A stretch of 64,000 bases of DNA from an uncultured Lachnospiraceae bacterium (lineage in GTDB: Bacteria > Bacillota > Clostridia > Lachnospirales > Lachnospiraceae), in contig CAJUID010000007.1 of assembly GCA_910585905.1 (NCBI GenBank), forward strand, positions 1 through 64,000. The letters run 5' to 3'. Below the pieces are notes generated by a model. The model worked only from the letters and a program-made list of their open reading frames with translations. It did not search any database and was not told where the DNA came from. The stretch's first letter is position 1. Every line of letters starts with the position of its first letter. The translations under genes and the position numbers were made by a program. Below, in pieces: positions 17,472 through 25,226 of this stretch.

Positions 17472-18551
17472 ATGGGCTGTAAGCAGATGGGAAAACAGAG
17501 CATTCGTTTTGAAAATCCGCCGGTGATCAGTGGGGCCGCCTCCGTGGTTGGGCAGAAAGAGGGGGAAGGCCCTTACGGAAAATATTTTGATGTGATCGAA
17601 GAAGACCCAAAAGTCGGTGGGGATACTTGGGAGGAAGCGGAAGGGAAATTGCAGGCGGAGGCGGCAGAGCTTGCTATCAGCCATGCTGGTTTATCAAAAA
17701 AAGATATCCGTTATATGGTTGCTGGGGACTTGCTTGGGCAGCTTATGGCGTCTTCGTTTGGATTAATAGATATGGATATTCCTCTTTTTGGCGTATATGG
17801 TGCATGTTCAACAATGGGAGAGTCAATCGGCATTGCCTCAATGATCGTGGAAGGAGGGTTTGCAGAACATGCTATTGCAATTACCTCCAGCCACTTTGCC
17901 AGCGCAGAGAAGCAGTTCCGTTTTCCTCTTGGATATGGGAATCAGAGGCCAAAAGCAGCAACATGGACTGTGACAGGAAGTGGTGCGGTTGTTTTAAGTA
18001 GTTCCCATAGAAAAGAAGAGATATTAGAAAAAAGGGGAAAGGACGAGATTTCCGCTGCAGCAAGGGCAGAAAAGGGAAAAGTAAAGGTTAAGGGAATCAC
18101 AACGGGAAAAGTTGTAGATTACGGGGTAAAAGACAGTATGAATATGGGTGCATGTATGGCACCGGCTGCTGGAGAAGTGATTGCTGCAAATCTTATTGAT
18201 TTTGGATACCAGCCGGAGCATTATGATAAAATTATTACTGGTGACCTAGGAAAGGTAGGTAAAGATATTTTAATTGATTTTGTACATGCAAAAGGATATG
18301 ACATCAGCAGGCAGTATATGGACTGCGGGATAGAAATATTTGGGGAAGATCAAAACGTACAGGCAGGTGGAAGCGGCTGTGGATGCAGTGCTGTTATGCT
18401 GACTGGCTATATTTTAAAAATGCTGGAAAAAGGCGAGTGGAACAGGGTACTTTTCGTACCGACAGGTGCACTTCTGTCACAGGTAAGTTTTAACGAAGGA
18501 AACAGTGTGCCAGGTATTGCACATGGCGTTATACTAGAGCGCTTTAGCTAA
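17472..18551 (+). CDS. spoVAD: Stage V sporulation protein AD
   Basis: 359 residues from ATG 17472, with GAGG 6 bases upstream; ATG 17487 is the next choice. The sequence from GKQSIRFENPPVISGAASVVG is characteristic, with GVYGACSTMGES, SSHFASAEKQFRFPLGYGNQRP and GGSGCGCSAV. SpoVAD has a thiolase-like fold and is part of the channel that moves dipicolinic acid into the forespore. spoVAE follows. The usual upstream partner spoVAC is not present in this window. Confidence 0.96.
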   Translation: MGCKQMGKQSIRFENPPVISGAASVVGQKEGEGPYGKYFDVIEEDPKVGGDTWEEAEGKLQAEAAELAISHAGLSKKDIRYMVAGDLLGQLMASSFGLIDMDIPLFGVYGACSTMGESIGIASMIVEGGFAEHAIAITSSHFASAEKQFRFPLGYGNQRPKAATWTVTGSGAVVLSSSHRKEEILEKRGKDEISAAARAEKGKVKVKGITTGKVVDYGVKDSMNMGACMAPAAGEVIAANLIDFGYQPEHYDKIITGDLGKVGKDILIDFVHAKGYDISRQYMDCGIEIFGEDQNVQAGGSGCGCSAVMLTGYILKMLEKGEWNRVLFVPTGALLSQVSFNEGNSVPGIAHGVILERFS

Positions 18552-18572
18552 TTGGATAGGAGGGATATAGGT

Positions 18573-18926
18573 ATGAATTATTTATTGGCATTTCTGGTAG
18601 GCGGAGCAATTTGCGTTGCGGTACAGATTTTGATGGATAATACAAAACTGATGCCTGGGAGGATTATGGTAATGCTGGTATGTACCGGGGCATTCCTTGG
18701 GGCAGTTGGCCTATATGAGCCATTTGCAAAATGGGCCGGGGCCGGGGCATCTGTCCCACTGCTTGGATTTGGCAATACGTTATTTAAAGGTATACGGGAT
18801 GCGGTTGACTCTGAAGGATTTATTGGGCTTTTTAAAGGTGGATTTACTGCTAGTGCAGTTGGCATTTCTGCGGCATTAATTTTTGGATATCTTGCTTCAC
18901 TTGTATTCAAACCAAAAATGAAATAA
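18573..18926 (+). CDS. spoVAE: Stage V sporulation protein AE (SpoVAEb type)
   Basis: 117 residues from ATG 18573, with AGGAGGG at 18558-18564. Small membrane protein with about four hydrophobic segments; conserved LLAFLVGGAICVAVQIL, KLMPGRIMV, GAGASVPLLGFGN and GGFTASAVGISAAL. Part of the DPA channel with SpoVAC and SpoVAD. It begins 21 bases after spoVAD. Confidence 0.93.
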   Translation: MNYLLAFLVGGAICVAVQILMDNTKLMPGRIMVMLVCTGAFLGAVGLYEPFAKWAGAGASVPLLGFGNTLFKGIRDAVDSEGFIGLFKGGFTASAVGISAALIFGYLASLVFKPKMK

Positions 18927-18986
18927 TTATGACATAAAGGGTATTTTTTTAGCAAAAAAAATATAAATAATTTTGTCGAAAATAGT

Positions 18987-19022
18987 ATGGGAATATTTCA
19001 AAAAATATTGAAATATTCTCAT
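18987..19022 (+). terminator. Probable terminator of spoVAD-spoVAE
   Basis: ATGGGAATATTTC pairs with GAAATATTCTCAT (12 of 13) around a 10-base loop, followed by a T-rich stretch. AT-rich, so weaker than others in the window. Confidence 0.6.
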
Positions 19023-19195
19023 ATTGTTTTTGGAAAAAAAATAATATATTTTAACAGATAGGAAACTCTGTAATAGTGTAATGGCCGTAAGCGAAAAAGT
19101 CGTAGGATTTTTAATATAATTTATATGGCACTTTTTATACTTTTAAGAAAAAAGTAAATAATATGTGTACAATTCATACAAAATTAAAAAAACTC

Positions 19196-19224
19196 TTGAA
19201 AGTTTTGGAAAATAAATATATACT
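19196..19224 (+). promoter_or_regulatory. Promoter of the DUF6465 gene
   Basis: TTGAAA (19196-19201) and TATACT (19219-19224), 17-base spacer. The rest of the 352-bp gap from 18927 is AT-rich and holds only the preceding terminator. Confidence 0.6.
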
Positions 19225-19278
19225 GCTATATAATGAAAACATTTAAGTATAGCTTTATTTTTTTAAAGGAGAAAAGAA

Positions 19279-19782
19279 ATGAGAAACAAGAAACCTGTAT
19301 CAAAGGCAAAAGTAGACAATAATGCAACAAAGGCTGTTAAAGATTCTGCGGCGGCAGTTCAGACGGCAGTTTCTACAGAAGCAAAGACAGAAGAAAGCGC
19401 TGCAAAAGATACTGCAGAGGTGAAAGCTGAAGCGCCTGCTGCAGAAGTAAAAGCAGAAGAGAAAGCTGCTGTAAAAGAGGAGGAGAAAACAGTGGAAAGA
19501 AAAAGACCTGGCAGAAAGCCTGGAAGCAAGAACAAGAATACAGTGAAGAAACAGCCGGCAGCAAAGAGAGCTGAAAAAGAAATTTTACAGGAAGTTTTTT
19601 TCGAATATAATGGAAACCAGATTCTTTCAAATGAATTATTAGACCGCATCAAAGAAGAGTACAAAAATGAGGGACACCGCATTTCCTCCATTAAGACCCT
19701 CCGTGTTTATATAAATATGGATGACAGAAAAGCATATTATGTTATTAATGATAAGGCAGAAGGAAAGTTTGTTGAGTTTTAA
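19279..19782 (+). CDS. DUF6465 family protein with AT-hook-like basic segment
   Basis: 167 residues. Residues 1-70 are Ala/Glu/Lys-rich and low-complexity. A basic stretch, VERKRPGRKPGSKNKN at about 72-87, resembles AT-hook or nucleoid-binding tails. The C-terminal 65 residues (EVFFEYNGNQILSNELLDRIK ... KTLRVYINMDDRKAYYVIND) form a small conserved domain seen in Lachnospiraceae (DUF6465). DNA association is an inference from composition; no function is known. Single-gene unit with its own promoter and a shared terminator. Confidence 0.72.
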   Translation: MRNKKPVSKAKVDNNATKAVKDSAAAVQTAVSTEAKTEESAAKDTAEVKAEAPAAEVKAEEKAAVKEEEKTVERKRPGRKPGSKNKNTVKKQPAAKRAEKEILQEVFFEYNGNQILSNELLDRIKEEYKNEGHRISSIKTLRVYINMDDRKAYYVINDKAEGKFVEF

Positions 19783-19818
19783 TTCTTTTGTGATCCTAAG
19801 CAATTTTAAACAGTAACG

Positions 19819-19871
19819 AAAGAAAAAGACTGCCTCCTAATCATAAAGTTAGGGGGCAGTCTTTCGTTTTT
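19819..19871. terminator. Bidirectional terminator between DUF6465 gene and SASP
   Basis: CGAAAG..AAAGACTGCC-CCTAA pairs with TTAGG-GGCAGTCTTTCG, with T-runs available on both strands; the two flanking genes converge. Confidence 0.85.
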
Positions 19872-19914
19872 AGATTAGAAAATCAAAAACGATTTAGTGG
19901 CATCTGCCGGATGA

Positions 19915-20124
19915 CTATCTGCCAGACATTTCTTCTTCCTGACGCTTAATCATCTGACGTACCATCTCACCACCAACAGAACCGTTCTGAGCGGATGTTA
20001 AGTCACCATTGTAACCACCATTTTTCAGAGGTACTCCAAGCTCGCTTGCTACCTCCATTTTAAATTTGTCCATAGCCTCTTTTGCCTGTGGAACTTCCAT
20101 TCTTGAACTCTGATTGTTTGTCAT
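19915..20124 (-). CDS. Small acid-soluble spore protein, alpha/beta type
   Basis: 69 residues, the usual size. It coats spore DNA and protects it from UV and heat. The germination protease site region (KFKMEVASELGV) is recognisable, although E-M/V replaces the commonest E-I. The second conserved block is GYNGDLTSAQNGSVGGEMVRQMI. GGAGG precedes the ATG at 20124. A forespore-type promoter lies at 20234-20262. Confidence 0.95.
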   Translation of the reverse strand: MTNNQSSRMEVPQAKEAMDKFKMEVASELGVPLKNGGYNGDLTSAQNGSVGGEMVRQMIKRQEEEMSGR

Positions 20125-20208
20125 GATTTTTTCCTCCTTTTTCGTTGTCCGGTTGATTTTATTCCTGCCATATACAGCATGGACAGGATTGATATCCTTC
20201 CGGTAGAA

Positions 20209-20262
20209 GATAAGTAATTACTTATCATGGTACTAGTATGTGACGCTTTTAGGGAAATATGT
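20209..20262 (-). promoter_or_regulatory. Sigma-G/F-type promoter and palindrome for the SASP gene
   Basis: On the minus strand ACATA (20258-20262) and CATACTA (20234-20240) are 17 bases apart, fitting a forespore promoter. A perfect 18-bp palindrome GATAAGTAATTACTTATC at 20209-20226 covers the expected transcription start, suggesting an operator or a 5' mRNA hairpin. Confidence 0.55.
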
Positions 20263-20283
20263 TGGTAGTTTTTGGAGAAAAGG

Positions 20284-20312
20284 TTGTTTTTTATATTTAA
20301 TTATAGTAAAAT
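20284..20312 (+). promoter_or_regulatory. Promoter of the SCIFF gene
   Basis: TTGTTT (20284-20289) and TAAAAT (20307-20312), 17-base spacer, about 75 bases before the start codon. Confidence 0.6.
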
Positions 20313-20394
20313 GAAATGTATTATGAGAAAAATCGGCGGCTGGATGTTTCGGCAGCAGGATAGAAACAATAATTATTTTATGGAGGAAGAAAAA

Positions 20395-20544
20395 ATGAAA
20401 CATATCAAGACAGTCAATAAGGCAAACTTAAGTGCGACAGCAAAAAAAGGTGGATGTGGAAAATGCCAGGCTTCTTGCCAGTCAGCATGTAAGACTTCTT
20501 GTACAGTTGGTAATCAGAAATGTGCAAATGAAGAGAATAAATAA
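20395..20544 (+). CDS. scfA: Six-cysteine ranthipeptide SCIFF precursor
   Basis: 49 residues from ATG 20395, preceded by GGAGG; upstream in-frame ATGs would give an unrelated leader and are rejected. The SCIFF core is clear: MKHIKTVNKANL leader, then C21, C24, C28, C32, C36 and C43 within CGKCQASCQSACKTSC and NQKC. The radical SAM maturase installs Cys-to-gamma-carbon thioether links in this RiPP, which is near-universal in Clostridia; proposed roles include quorum signalling and metabolic control. The maturase starts 263 bases downstream after an inserted repeat. Confidence 0.97.
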   Translation: MKHIKTVNKANLSATAKKGGCGKCQASCQSACKTSCTVGNQKCANEENK

Positions 20545-20558
20545 TTGATATTCTCAAC

Positions 20559-20698
20559 AGTCAAATACCCTGCAAATGGGGCATGACTTAGTTTCTTTTT
20601 AGCAAGTTCGCCCTAATGGGCGGAGTATTTGACCTCGCGGCAGTTGTCAAATGGGCATGTAAGCATGTCCGTTTGGCTTGATGCTTCGCGGGAATAAA
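20559..20698 (+). repeat. Dispersed two-hairpin repeat (R3), full length
   Basis: About 140 bp from AGTCAAATACCC to GGGAATAAA. The left hairpin pairs TCAAATAC with GTATTTGA and encloses GCATGACTTAG and TTTTTAGCAAGTTCGCCC. The right hairpin is built on CGCGGCAG, CAAATG, GTTTGGC and CTTCGCG. It matches the copy at 45179-45323 over its whole length and lies between scfA and its maturase gene. Confidence 0.88.
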
Positions 20699-20807
20699 AA
20701 ACACATGGCTGTTATGAGGTTTCTCGTAGCAGCCATTCCCATCTATATATCCAGCAAGGAAGACTAGATAGGGATACTGATCTTTAAAAATAGAAATGAG
20801 GACTTTT

Positions 20808-22172
20808 ATGATACATAAATTTAAAGCAAAAGATATGAATATTCTTTTAGATGTAAATAGTGGCGGTGTTCACATTATTGATGATATCACATATGATTTA
20901 TTAGATGAGGTAAAACCGCCATTTGGAAAAAGCTGTCCAGAGGAAGCGGTTTCCAAGCTTTTGGAGAAATATAAAAAAGAAGAAATCGAGGAATCTTATG
21001 AAGAGATTTTTTCACTATATGAAGAAAAGATGCTATATAGTGAAGATATCTATGGAGATTATGCGGAGACAGCTGTGGTGTCACCAGTAAAGGCAATGTG
21101 TCTGCATATTGCGCACGATTGTAATCTTCGGTGTCAATACTGTTTTGCTTCAACCGGTGATTTTGGCACAGGACGAAAGTTGATGCCATTTGAGACAGGG
21201 AAAGCAGCGATTGACTTTTTATTAGAAAAATCTGCAGGCAGGGAAAATCTGGAGGTGGATTTTTTTGGCGGTGAGCCAATGATGAATTTTGAAGTGGTAA
21301 AAGAAATTGTTGCCTACGCCAGAAGTAAAGAAAAAGAATATGGAAAGAATTTCAGGTTCACAATGACCACGAATGGAATTCTTTTAACGGACGATACTAT
21401 TGATTATCTGAACAAGGAAATGCATAATGTGGTTCTCTCAATTGATGGGAGAAAGGATGTCAATGACAGGATGCGTGTCCGTGTGGATGGCAGTGGGAGT
21501 TATGACAGAATTTTGCCAAATTTTAAAAAATTTGTCGAGAAACGCGGTGACAAGGAGTATTATGTCCGCGGAACTTATACGAAATATAATTTAGATTTTA
21601 CGGAAGATATTATGCATTTATATGATGAGGGATTTGATCAGATTTCTGTGGAGCCGGTAATGGAAGATCCCGAAAAAGATTATGCGATTACAGAGGAAGA
21701 TTTGGAAAGAATTTATCAGGAATATGACCATCTTGCTGACAGGATTGCCACTATCCGAAAACAGGGCGGTTTTATTAACTTTTTCCATTTTATGATTGAT
21801 CTGGATCAGGGGCCATGTGTTGTTAAGCGCCTTCGTGGGTGTGGCAGCGGAAATGAATATGTGTCCATTACGCCGGATGGGGATATTTATCCTTGCCATC
21901 AGTTTGTAGGGCATGAAGAATATAAGATGGGCAACTTGCAGGAGGGGACATTTAATGAGGGGATCAAAAAGGAATTTGCTGGTGCCCATGTATACTCTAA
22001 GCCATCTTGCAGGGAGTGTTGGGCGAAGTTTTATTGCAGCGGTGGATGCAATGCAAATAATTATATCTATAATGGGGATATCCATAATGCATACGAGCTT
22101 TCCTGCAAGATCCAGAGAAAGCGTTTAGAATGTGCGATTTTAATGAAAGTGTGTGAAATGATGGAGGAGTAA
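20808..22172 (+). CDS. scfB: SCIFF maturase, radical SAM/SPASM enzyme
   Basis: 454 residues from ATG 20808, with ATGAGGA upstream. The N-terminus (IHKFKAKDMNILLDVNSGGVHIID) is a peptide-recognition region. The radical SAM cluster is C105-x3-C109-x2-C112 in CNLRCQYC. The SPASM region has cysteines in GPCVVKRLRGCGSGNEYV, IYPCHQF, CRECWAKFYCSGGC and the final SCKIQRKRLEC, enough for two auxiliary [4Fe-4S] clusters. It forms the thioethers of SCIFF. The next gene, a CDF exporter, starts 7 bases after its stop. Confidence 0.97.
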   Translation: MIHKFKAKDMNILLDVNSGGVHIIDDITYDLLDEVKPPFGKSCPEEAVSKLLEKYKKEEIEESYEEIFSLYEEKMLYSEDIYGDYAETAVVSPVKAMCLHIAHDCNLRCQYCFASTGDFGTGRKLMPFETGKAAIDFLLEKSAGRENLEVDFFGGEPMMNFEVVKEIVAYARSKEKEYGKNFRFTMTTNGILLTDDTIDYLNKEMHNVVLSIDGRKDVNDRMRVRVDGSGSYDRILPNFKKFVEKRGDKEYYVRGTYTKYNLDFTEDIMHLYDEGFDQISVEPVMEDPEKDYAITEEDLERIYQEYDHLADRIATIRKQGGFINFFHFMIDLDQGPCVVKRLRGCGSGNEYVSITPDGDIYPCHQFVGHEEYKMGNLQEGTFNEGIKKEFAGAHVYSKPSCRECWAKFYCSGGCNANNYIYNGDIHNAYELSCKIQRKRLECAILMKVCEMMEE

Positions 22173-22178
22173 ACAGGA

Positions 22179-23345
22179 ATGATAGCATTGCTTGGCAGGA
22201 TTTTTATAAAAGATGCCGGAGAATACCACAATCCGCATGTGCGCCGGATGTATGGGATGCTCTGCAGCATTGTTGGCATAACTCTGAATATAATATTATT
22301 TGGGATTAAATTTTTTGCTGGTGCAGTTACGGGTTCTGTGGCAATTATGGCAGATGCATTTAATAATCTTACCGATGCAGGCTCTTCGATTATTACACTG
22401 ATTGGTTTTAAATTTGCCGGGATGAAACCGGACAGAGAACATCCATTTGGCCATGGCCGTATTGAGTATGTGTCCGGTTTAATTGTAGCCATTTCTATAA
22501 TTTTGGTGGGATTTGAACTTGGACGAAGTTCTATAGAAAAGATATTTCATCCAGAAATAATGGAGACAGGATCGGCAGCAGTGATTATTTTAATTATTTC
22601 TATTTTGGTTAAGTTTTACATGGCATCTTATAATTCCAGAATAGGAAAGAAAATTTCTTCCTCTGCTATGAAAGCTACGGCGATGGACAGCCTGAGTGAT
22701 GTGATTGCAACATCCGTAGTGCTTGTAGATATGGGAATTATGTATTTTTTTGGAATAAATGTGGATGGATATTGCGGTGCAGTGGTCGCGCTGTTTATTC
22801 TATGGACAGGATACCAGACGGCAAAGGAAACGGTCAGCCCACTGTTAGGTGGTAAACCGGATGCAGAACTGATTGAACAGATTCACCTTATAGTGCTTGG
22901 GCATCAGGGGATAGTGGGGATTCATGATGTTATTGTCCATGATTATGGACCAGGGCGTATGATGTTGTCACTTCATGTGGAAGTCCCTGGGGATGAAAAT
23001 ATCTTTAAACTTCATGAGTTAATTGAGCATATTGAAAGTGATCTGGATGGAGTATTAAATTGTGAGAGCGTAATCCACATGGATCCAATTGAAACAAAGA
23101 ATGAGATTGTTGTTGCCATGCGGGAGAAAATTTCAGAGTTGGTAATGAAATTAGATTCCAGCTTAAGCATTCATGATTTTCGGATGGTAACCGGGGATTC
23201 CAGAACTAGTGTTATTTTTGATGTAGTAGCACCCCAGGAGTTTGTTATGACAGATGAGGAATTGCGGAAAGAAATTGAGGGGAGGATTCAGAAACAGTAT
23301 CCGAACCATTATGCGGTAATCAAGGTGGAGAAAGCATATGTATAA
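22179..23345 (+). CDS. Cation diffusion facilitator (CDF) transporter
   Basis: 388 residues with about six TM helices in the first 215. CDF metal-site motifs are visible: DAFNNLTDAGSS and HPFGHGRIEYVSGL in the first half, DSLSDVIATS in TM5. The tail of about 170 residues is longer than usual; it includes the dimerisation domain (HDVIVHDYGPGRMMLSLHVEVP). Exports divalent metal (Zn, Mn, Fe or Co) by proton antiport; which one is unclear. GGAGG lies within the end of scfB, so translation is coupled. Confidence 0.93.
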   Translation: MIALLGRIFIKDAGEYHNPHVRRMYGMLCSIVGITLNIILFGIKFFAGAVTGSVAIMADAFNNLTDAGSSIITLIGFKFAGMKPDREHPFGHGRIEYVSGLIVAISIILVGFELGRSSIEKIFHPEIMETGSAAVIILIISILVKFYMASYNSRIGKKISSSAMKATAMDSLSDVIATSVVLVDMGIMYFFGINVDGYCGAVVALFILWTGYQTAKETVSPLLGGKPDAELIEQIHLIVLGHQGIVGIHDVIVHDYGPGRMMLSLHVEVPGDENIFKLHELIEHIESDLDGVLNCESVIHMDPIETKNEIVVAMREKISELVMKLDSSLSIHDFRMVTGDSRTSVIFDVVAPQEFVMTDEELRKEIEGRIQKQYPNHYAVIKVEKAYV

Positions 23346-23394
23346 TGCGTGGGAAAAATTCGGGAAATGGAATCAAAAGTCTGGAGGCTGAGAA

Positions 23395-24012
23395 ATGGAC
23401 AGAAAAAAACCAGTTAGCGGGGAGTTTTATCAGCATTTTACTGGAAAATTGTATCAGATAAAAATGTTGGCAAAGAACAGCGATACACAGAGGGAGACGG
23501 TGGTGTATCAGGCGCTGTATGCACCTTATGATTACTGGACGCAGGATTTGGAAGAGTTTATGGGACCCGCGGATAGGGAAGATAACTCTGGGGAAACGCA
23601 AAAATATCGTTTTCGGCAGGTAATATTTCAGAAACCGCAACCGTCCGATACGGCGGAGGAAAAAACACAGCTGGAACCACAAGGTGCGGACACAGGAGCG
23701 GTACATAACATTAGTGATGAGGAACTGACAAAGGCGTTAAAATCTGGCCAGCCTGACCGCTATCTGGAGCACAAAATAACAGAAGAGGAAATTGCAAGCC
23801 GCGGTATGATGCAGCTTTTAGATGCAGAGTCTTTTCGGGAGAAGAGACAGATATTTATGGGGCTGAAGCAGTATGTCAATAAACATATGCTGAATAATAT
23901 TGCGGTTGCCCTTGACATTGTACTGGAAGAGGGAGACGTTGACGCACAGTATGATTCTATTATGCAGTGCATGGCAGCGTTTGAACGCTTTGAAGGAGGG
24001 AGACTTCGCTAA
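23395..24012 (+). CDS. DUF1653 domain protein
   Basis: 205 residues. Residues 5-75 match DUF1653: GEFYQHFTGKLYQIKMLAKNSDTQRETVVYQALY and later YRFRQVIF. The middle is low-complexity and acidic. The C-terminal 90 residues (YLEHKITEEEIASRGMMQLLDAESFREKRQIFMGLKQYV) are helical and unassigned. The domain's function is unknown. Its TAA overlaps the ATG of the next gene. Confidence 0.75.
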   Translation: MDRKKPVSGEFYQHFTGKLYQIKMLAKNSDTQRETVVYQALYAPYDYWTQDLEEFMGPADREDNSGETQKYRFRQVIFQKPQPSDTAEEKTQLEPQGADTGAVHNISDEELTKALKSGQPDRYLEHKITEEEIASRGMMQLLDAESFREKRQIFMGLKQYVNKHMLNNIAVALDIVLEEGDVDAQYDSIMQCMAAFERFEGGRLR

Positions 24013-25079
24013 TGATAGAAAAGATAATAAATAGCATGTTTCACGGAAATTTAAAGACAAAAATATTTTTATGGTCAGTTGTATTGATGGCTGCCAGTGC
24101 GATATTTCTTTTGATGGCAGGTATTATACTTGGAAATGTTTTTTTGGGTTTTGGCGGAGTGGTAATTGGCCTTGCAGGGCTGATTACTTCCCAGTCTGTG
24201 TCATTAAATGACTTACAGAGGGCGAAGAAGAAAAAGAAGAAGAAAGAGAAAAAGGACAAGGAGAAAATGCAGGAGGAGCCTTCGCCTGGCAGGGACAGTG
24301 AGGAAGAAGAATTTGTGCAGGAGGAACGCTCAAAGAAAGAAAAGGACCGTGAGAAAGCAAAATATCTTTCTTCCATGAATGATAAGAAGCTCAAAAAAAT
24401 TATGAAGGAGCACAAGGTCAACCAGATTCACGTAAAAGTTATGATAGATAGTTATCCTGCGAAAGACATTGAGCAGGCTCCGGCGTTTATGTGGCGGACA
24501 GATACGATGCTTCATTTTATGACGTTAACAGGGCAGGCAGAGGAATTTGAAGTGCCTTTGGAGGATATCAAGGGATTTCTGCTTGTGAAAAATGTTGCGG
24601 CCAACCCGGACAAGGATTATGCATTTTTTCAGTATTCTGGTTTTATTTCTAAGATGTTCCAGCCGTATCTTCCAGAATATTTTGAGACGACAAACGATGG
24701 ACAGTTGGAGACGAAGAAGAGTACGTTTCGTATTGAACCAGGAATTTACCTGACAAATTCTTCTGTGGCAAATCTCAGGAAGGTGCTTTTGCCAGGAGTT
24801 GCATTTTTAGTGGATGACCAGGTTATAGCATCAACAAGGTTTAACGAATATTTTAAAGAATTGTACCGTTCTAGCCTTCTTTGTAAAAATATGGTCATTA
24901 CGCTGGATGAATATAGGGAGCAGATACCTAAAACACTGGATGCGCTGTTAGATGCGCCGATTAGTGGAACAGAATTTGTAAATACGATATACGATTTGAA
25001 CAAATACCGCCTGATTTCGAAAAATGATGTGGTTACGTATACACAGAGATACCGTGAACTGAAGATGAGCAGCCATTAA
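24012..25079 (+). CDS. Membrane protein of unknown function
   Basis: 355 residues, overlapping the upstream stop codon by one base (TAATG). Two adjacent TM helices at about 16-58 form a hairpin. A highly charged Lys/Glu linker (about 72-125) follows, then a cytoplasmic domain of about 225 residues with the short strings NQIHVKVMIDSYPAKDI, FMWRTDTMLHFMTLTG and GIYLTNSSVANLRK. I do not recognise the domain. Coupling to the DUF1653 gene and position before recA are the only contextual clues. Confidence 0.75.
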   Translation: MIEKIINSMFHGNLKTKIFLWSVVLMAASAIFLLMAGIILGNVFLGFGGVVIGLAGLITSQSVSLNDLQRAKKKKKKKEKKDKEKMQEEPSPGRDSEEEEFVQEERSKKEKDREKAKYLSSMNDKKLKKIMKEHKVNQIHVKVMIDSYPAKDIEQAPAFMWRTDTMLHFMTLTGQAEEFEVPLEDIKGFLLVKNVAANPDKDYAFFQYSGFISKMFQPYLPEYFETTNDGQLETKKSTFRIEPGIYLTNSSVANLRKVLLPGVAFLVDDQVIASTRFNEYFKELYRSSLLCKNMVITLDEYREQIPKTLDALLDAPISGTEFVNTIYDLNKYRLISKNDVVTYTQRYRELKMSSH

Positions 25080-25156
25080 AGGAAAAAGATTGTGCAATAT
25101 TTACATTGACATAGGTGATTGGGATATGGTAAATCATAAATAATCCAAAAAATGTA

Positions 25157-25206
25157 TTGACAGATAAAGGAAAACAGTTTATGATACTAGAAAAGAACGT
25201 TTGTTC
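25157..25206 (+). promoter_or_regulatory. recA promoter with LexA (SOS) box
   Basis: TTGACA (25157-25162) and TATGAT (25180-25185), 17-base spacer. GAACGTTTGTTC at 25195-25206 fits the Firmicute LexA box GAACNNNNGTTC and overlaps the expected start of transcription. Confidence 0.85.
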
Positions 25207-25226
25207 GTGAGAAAGGAATGTAAAAT

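Noticed and set aside
20272..20394. Longer SCIFF precursor
   Set aside because: The segment lies across the predicted promoter and GGAGG precedes the family-type start MKHIKT.
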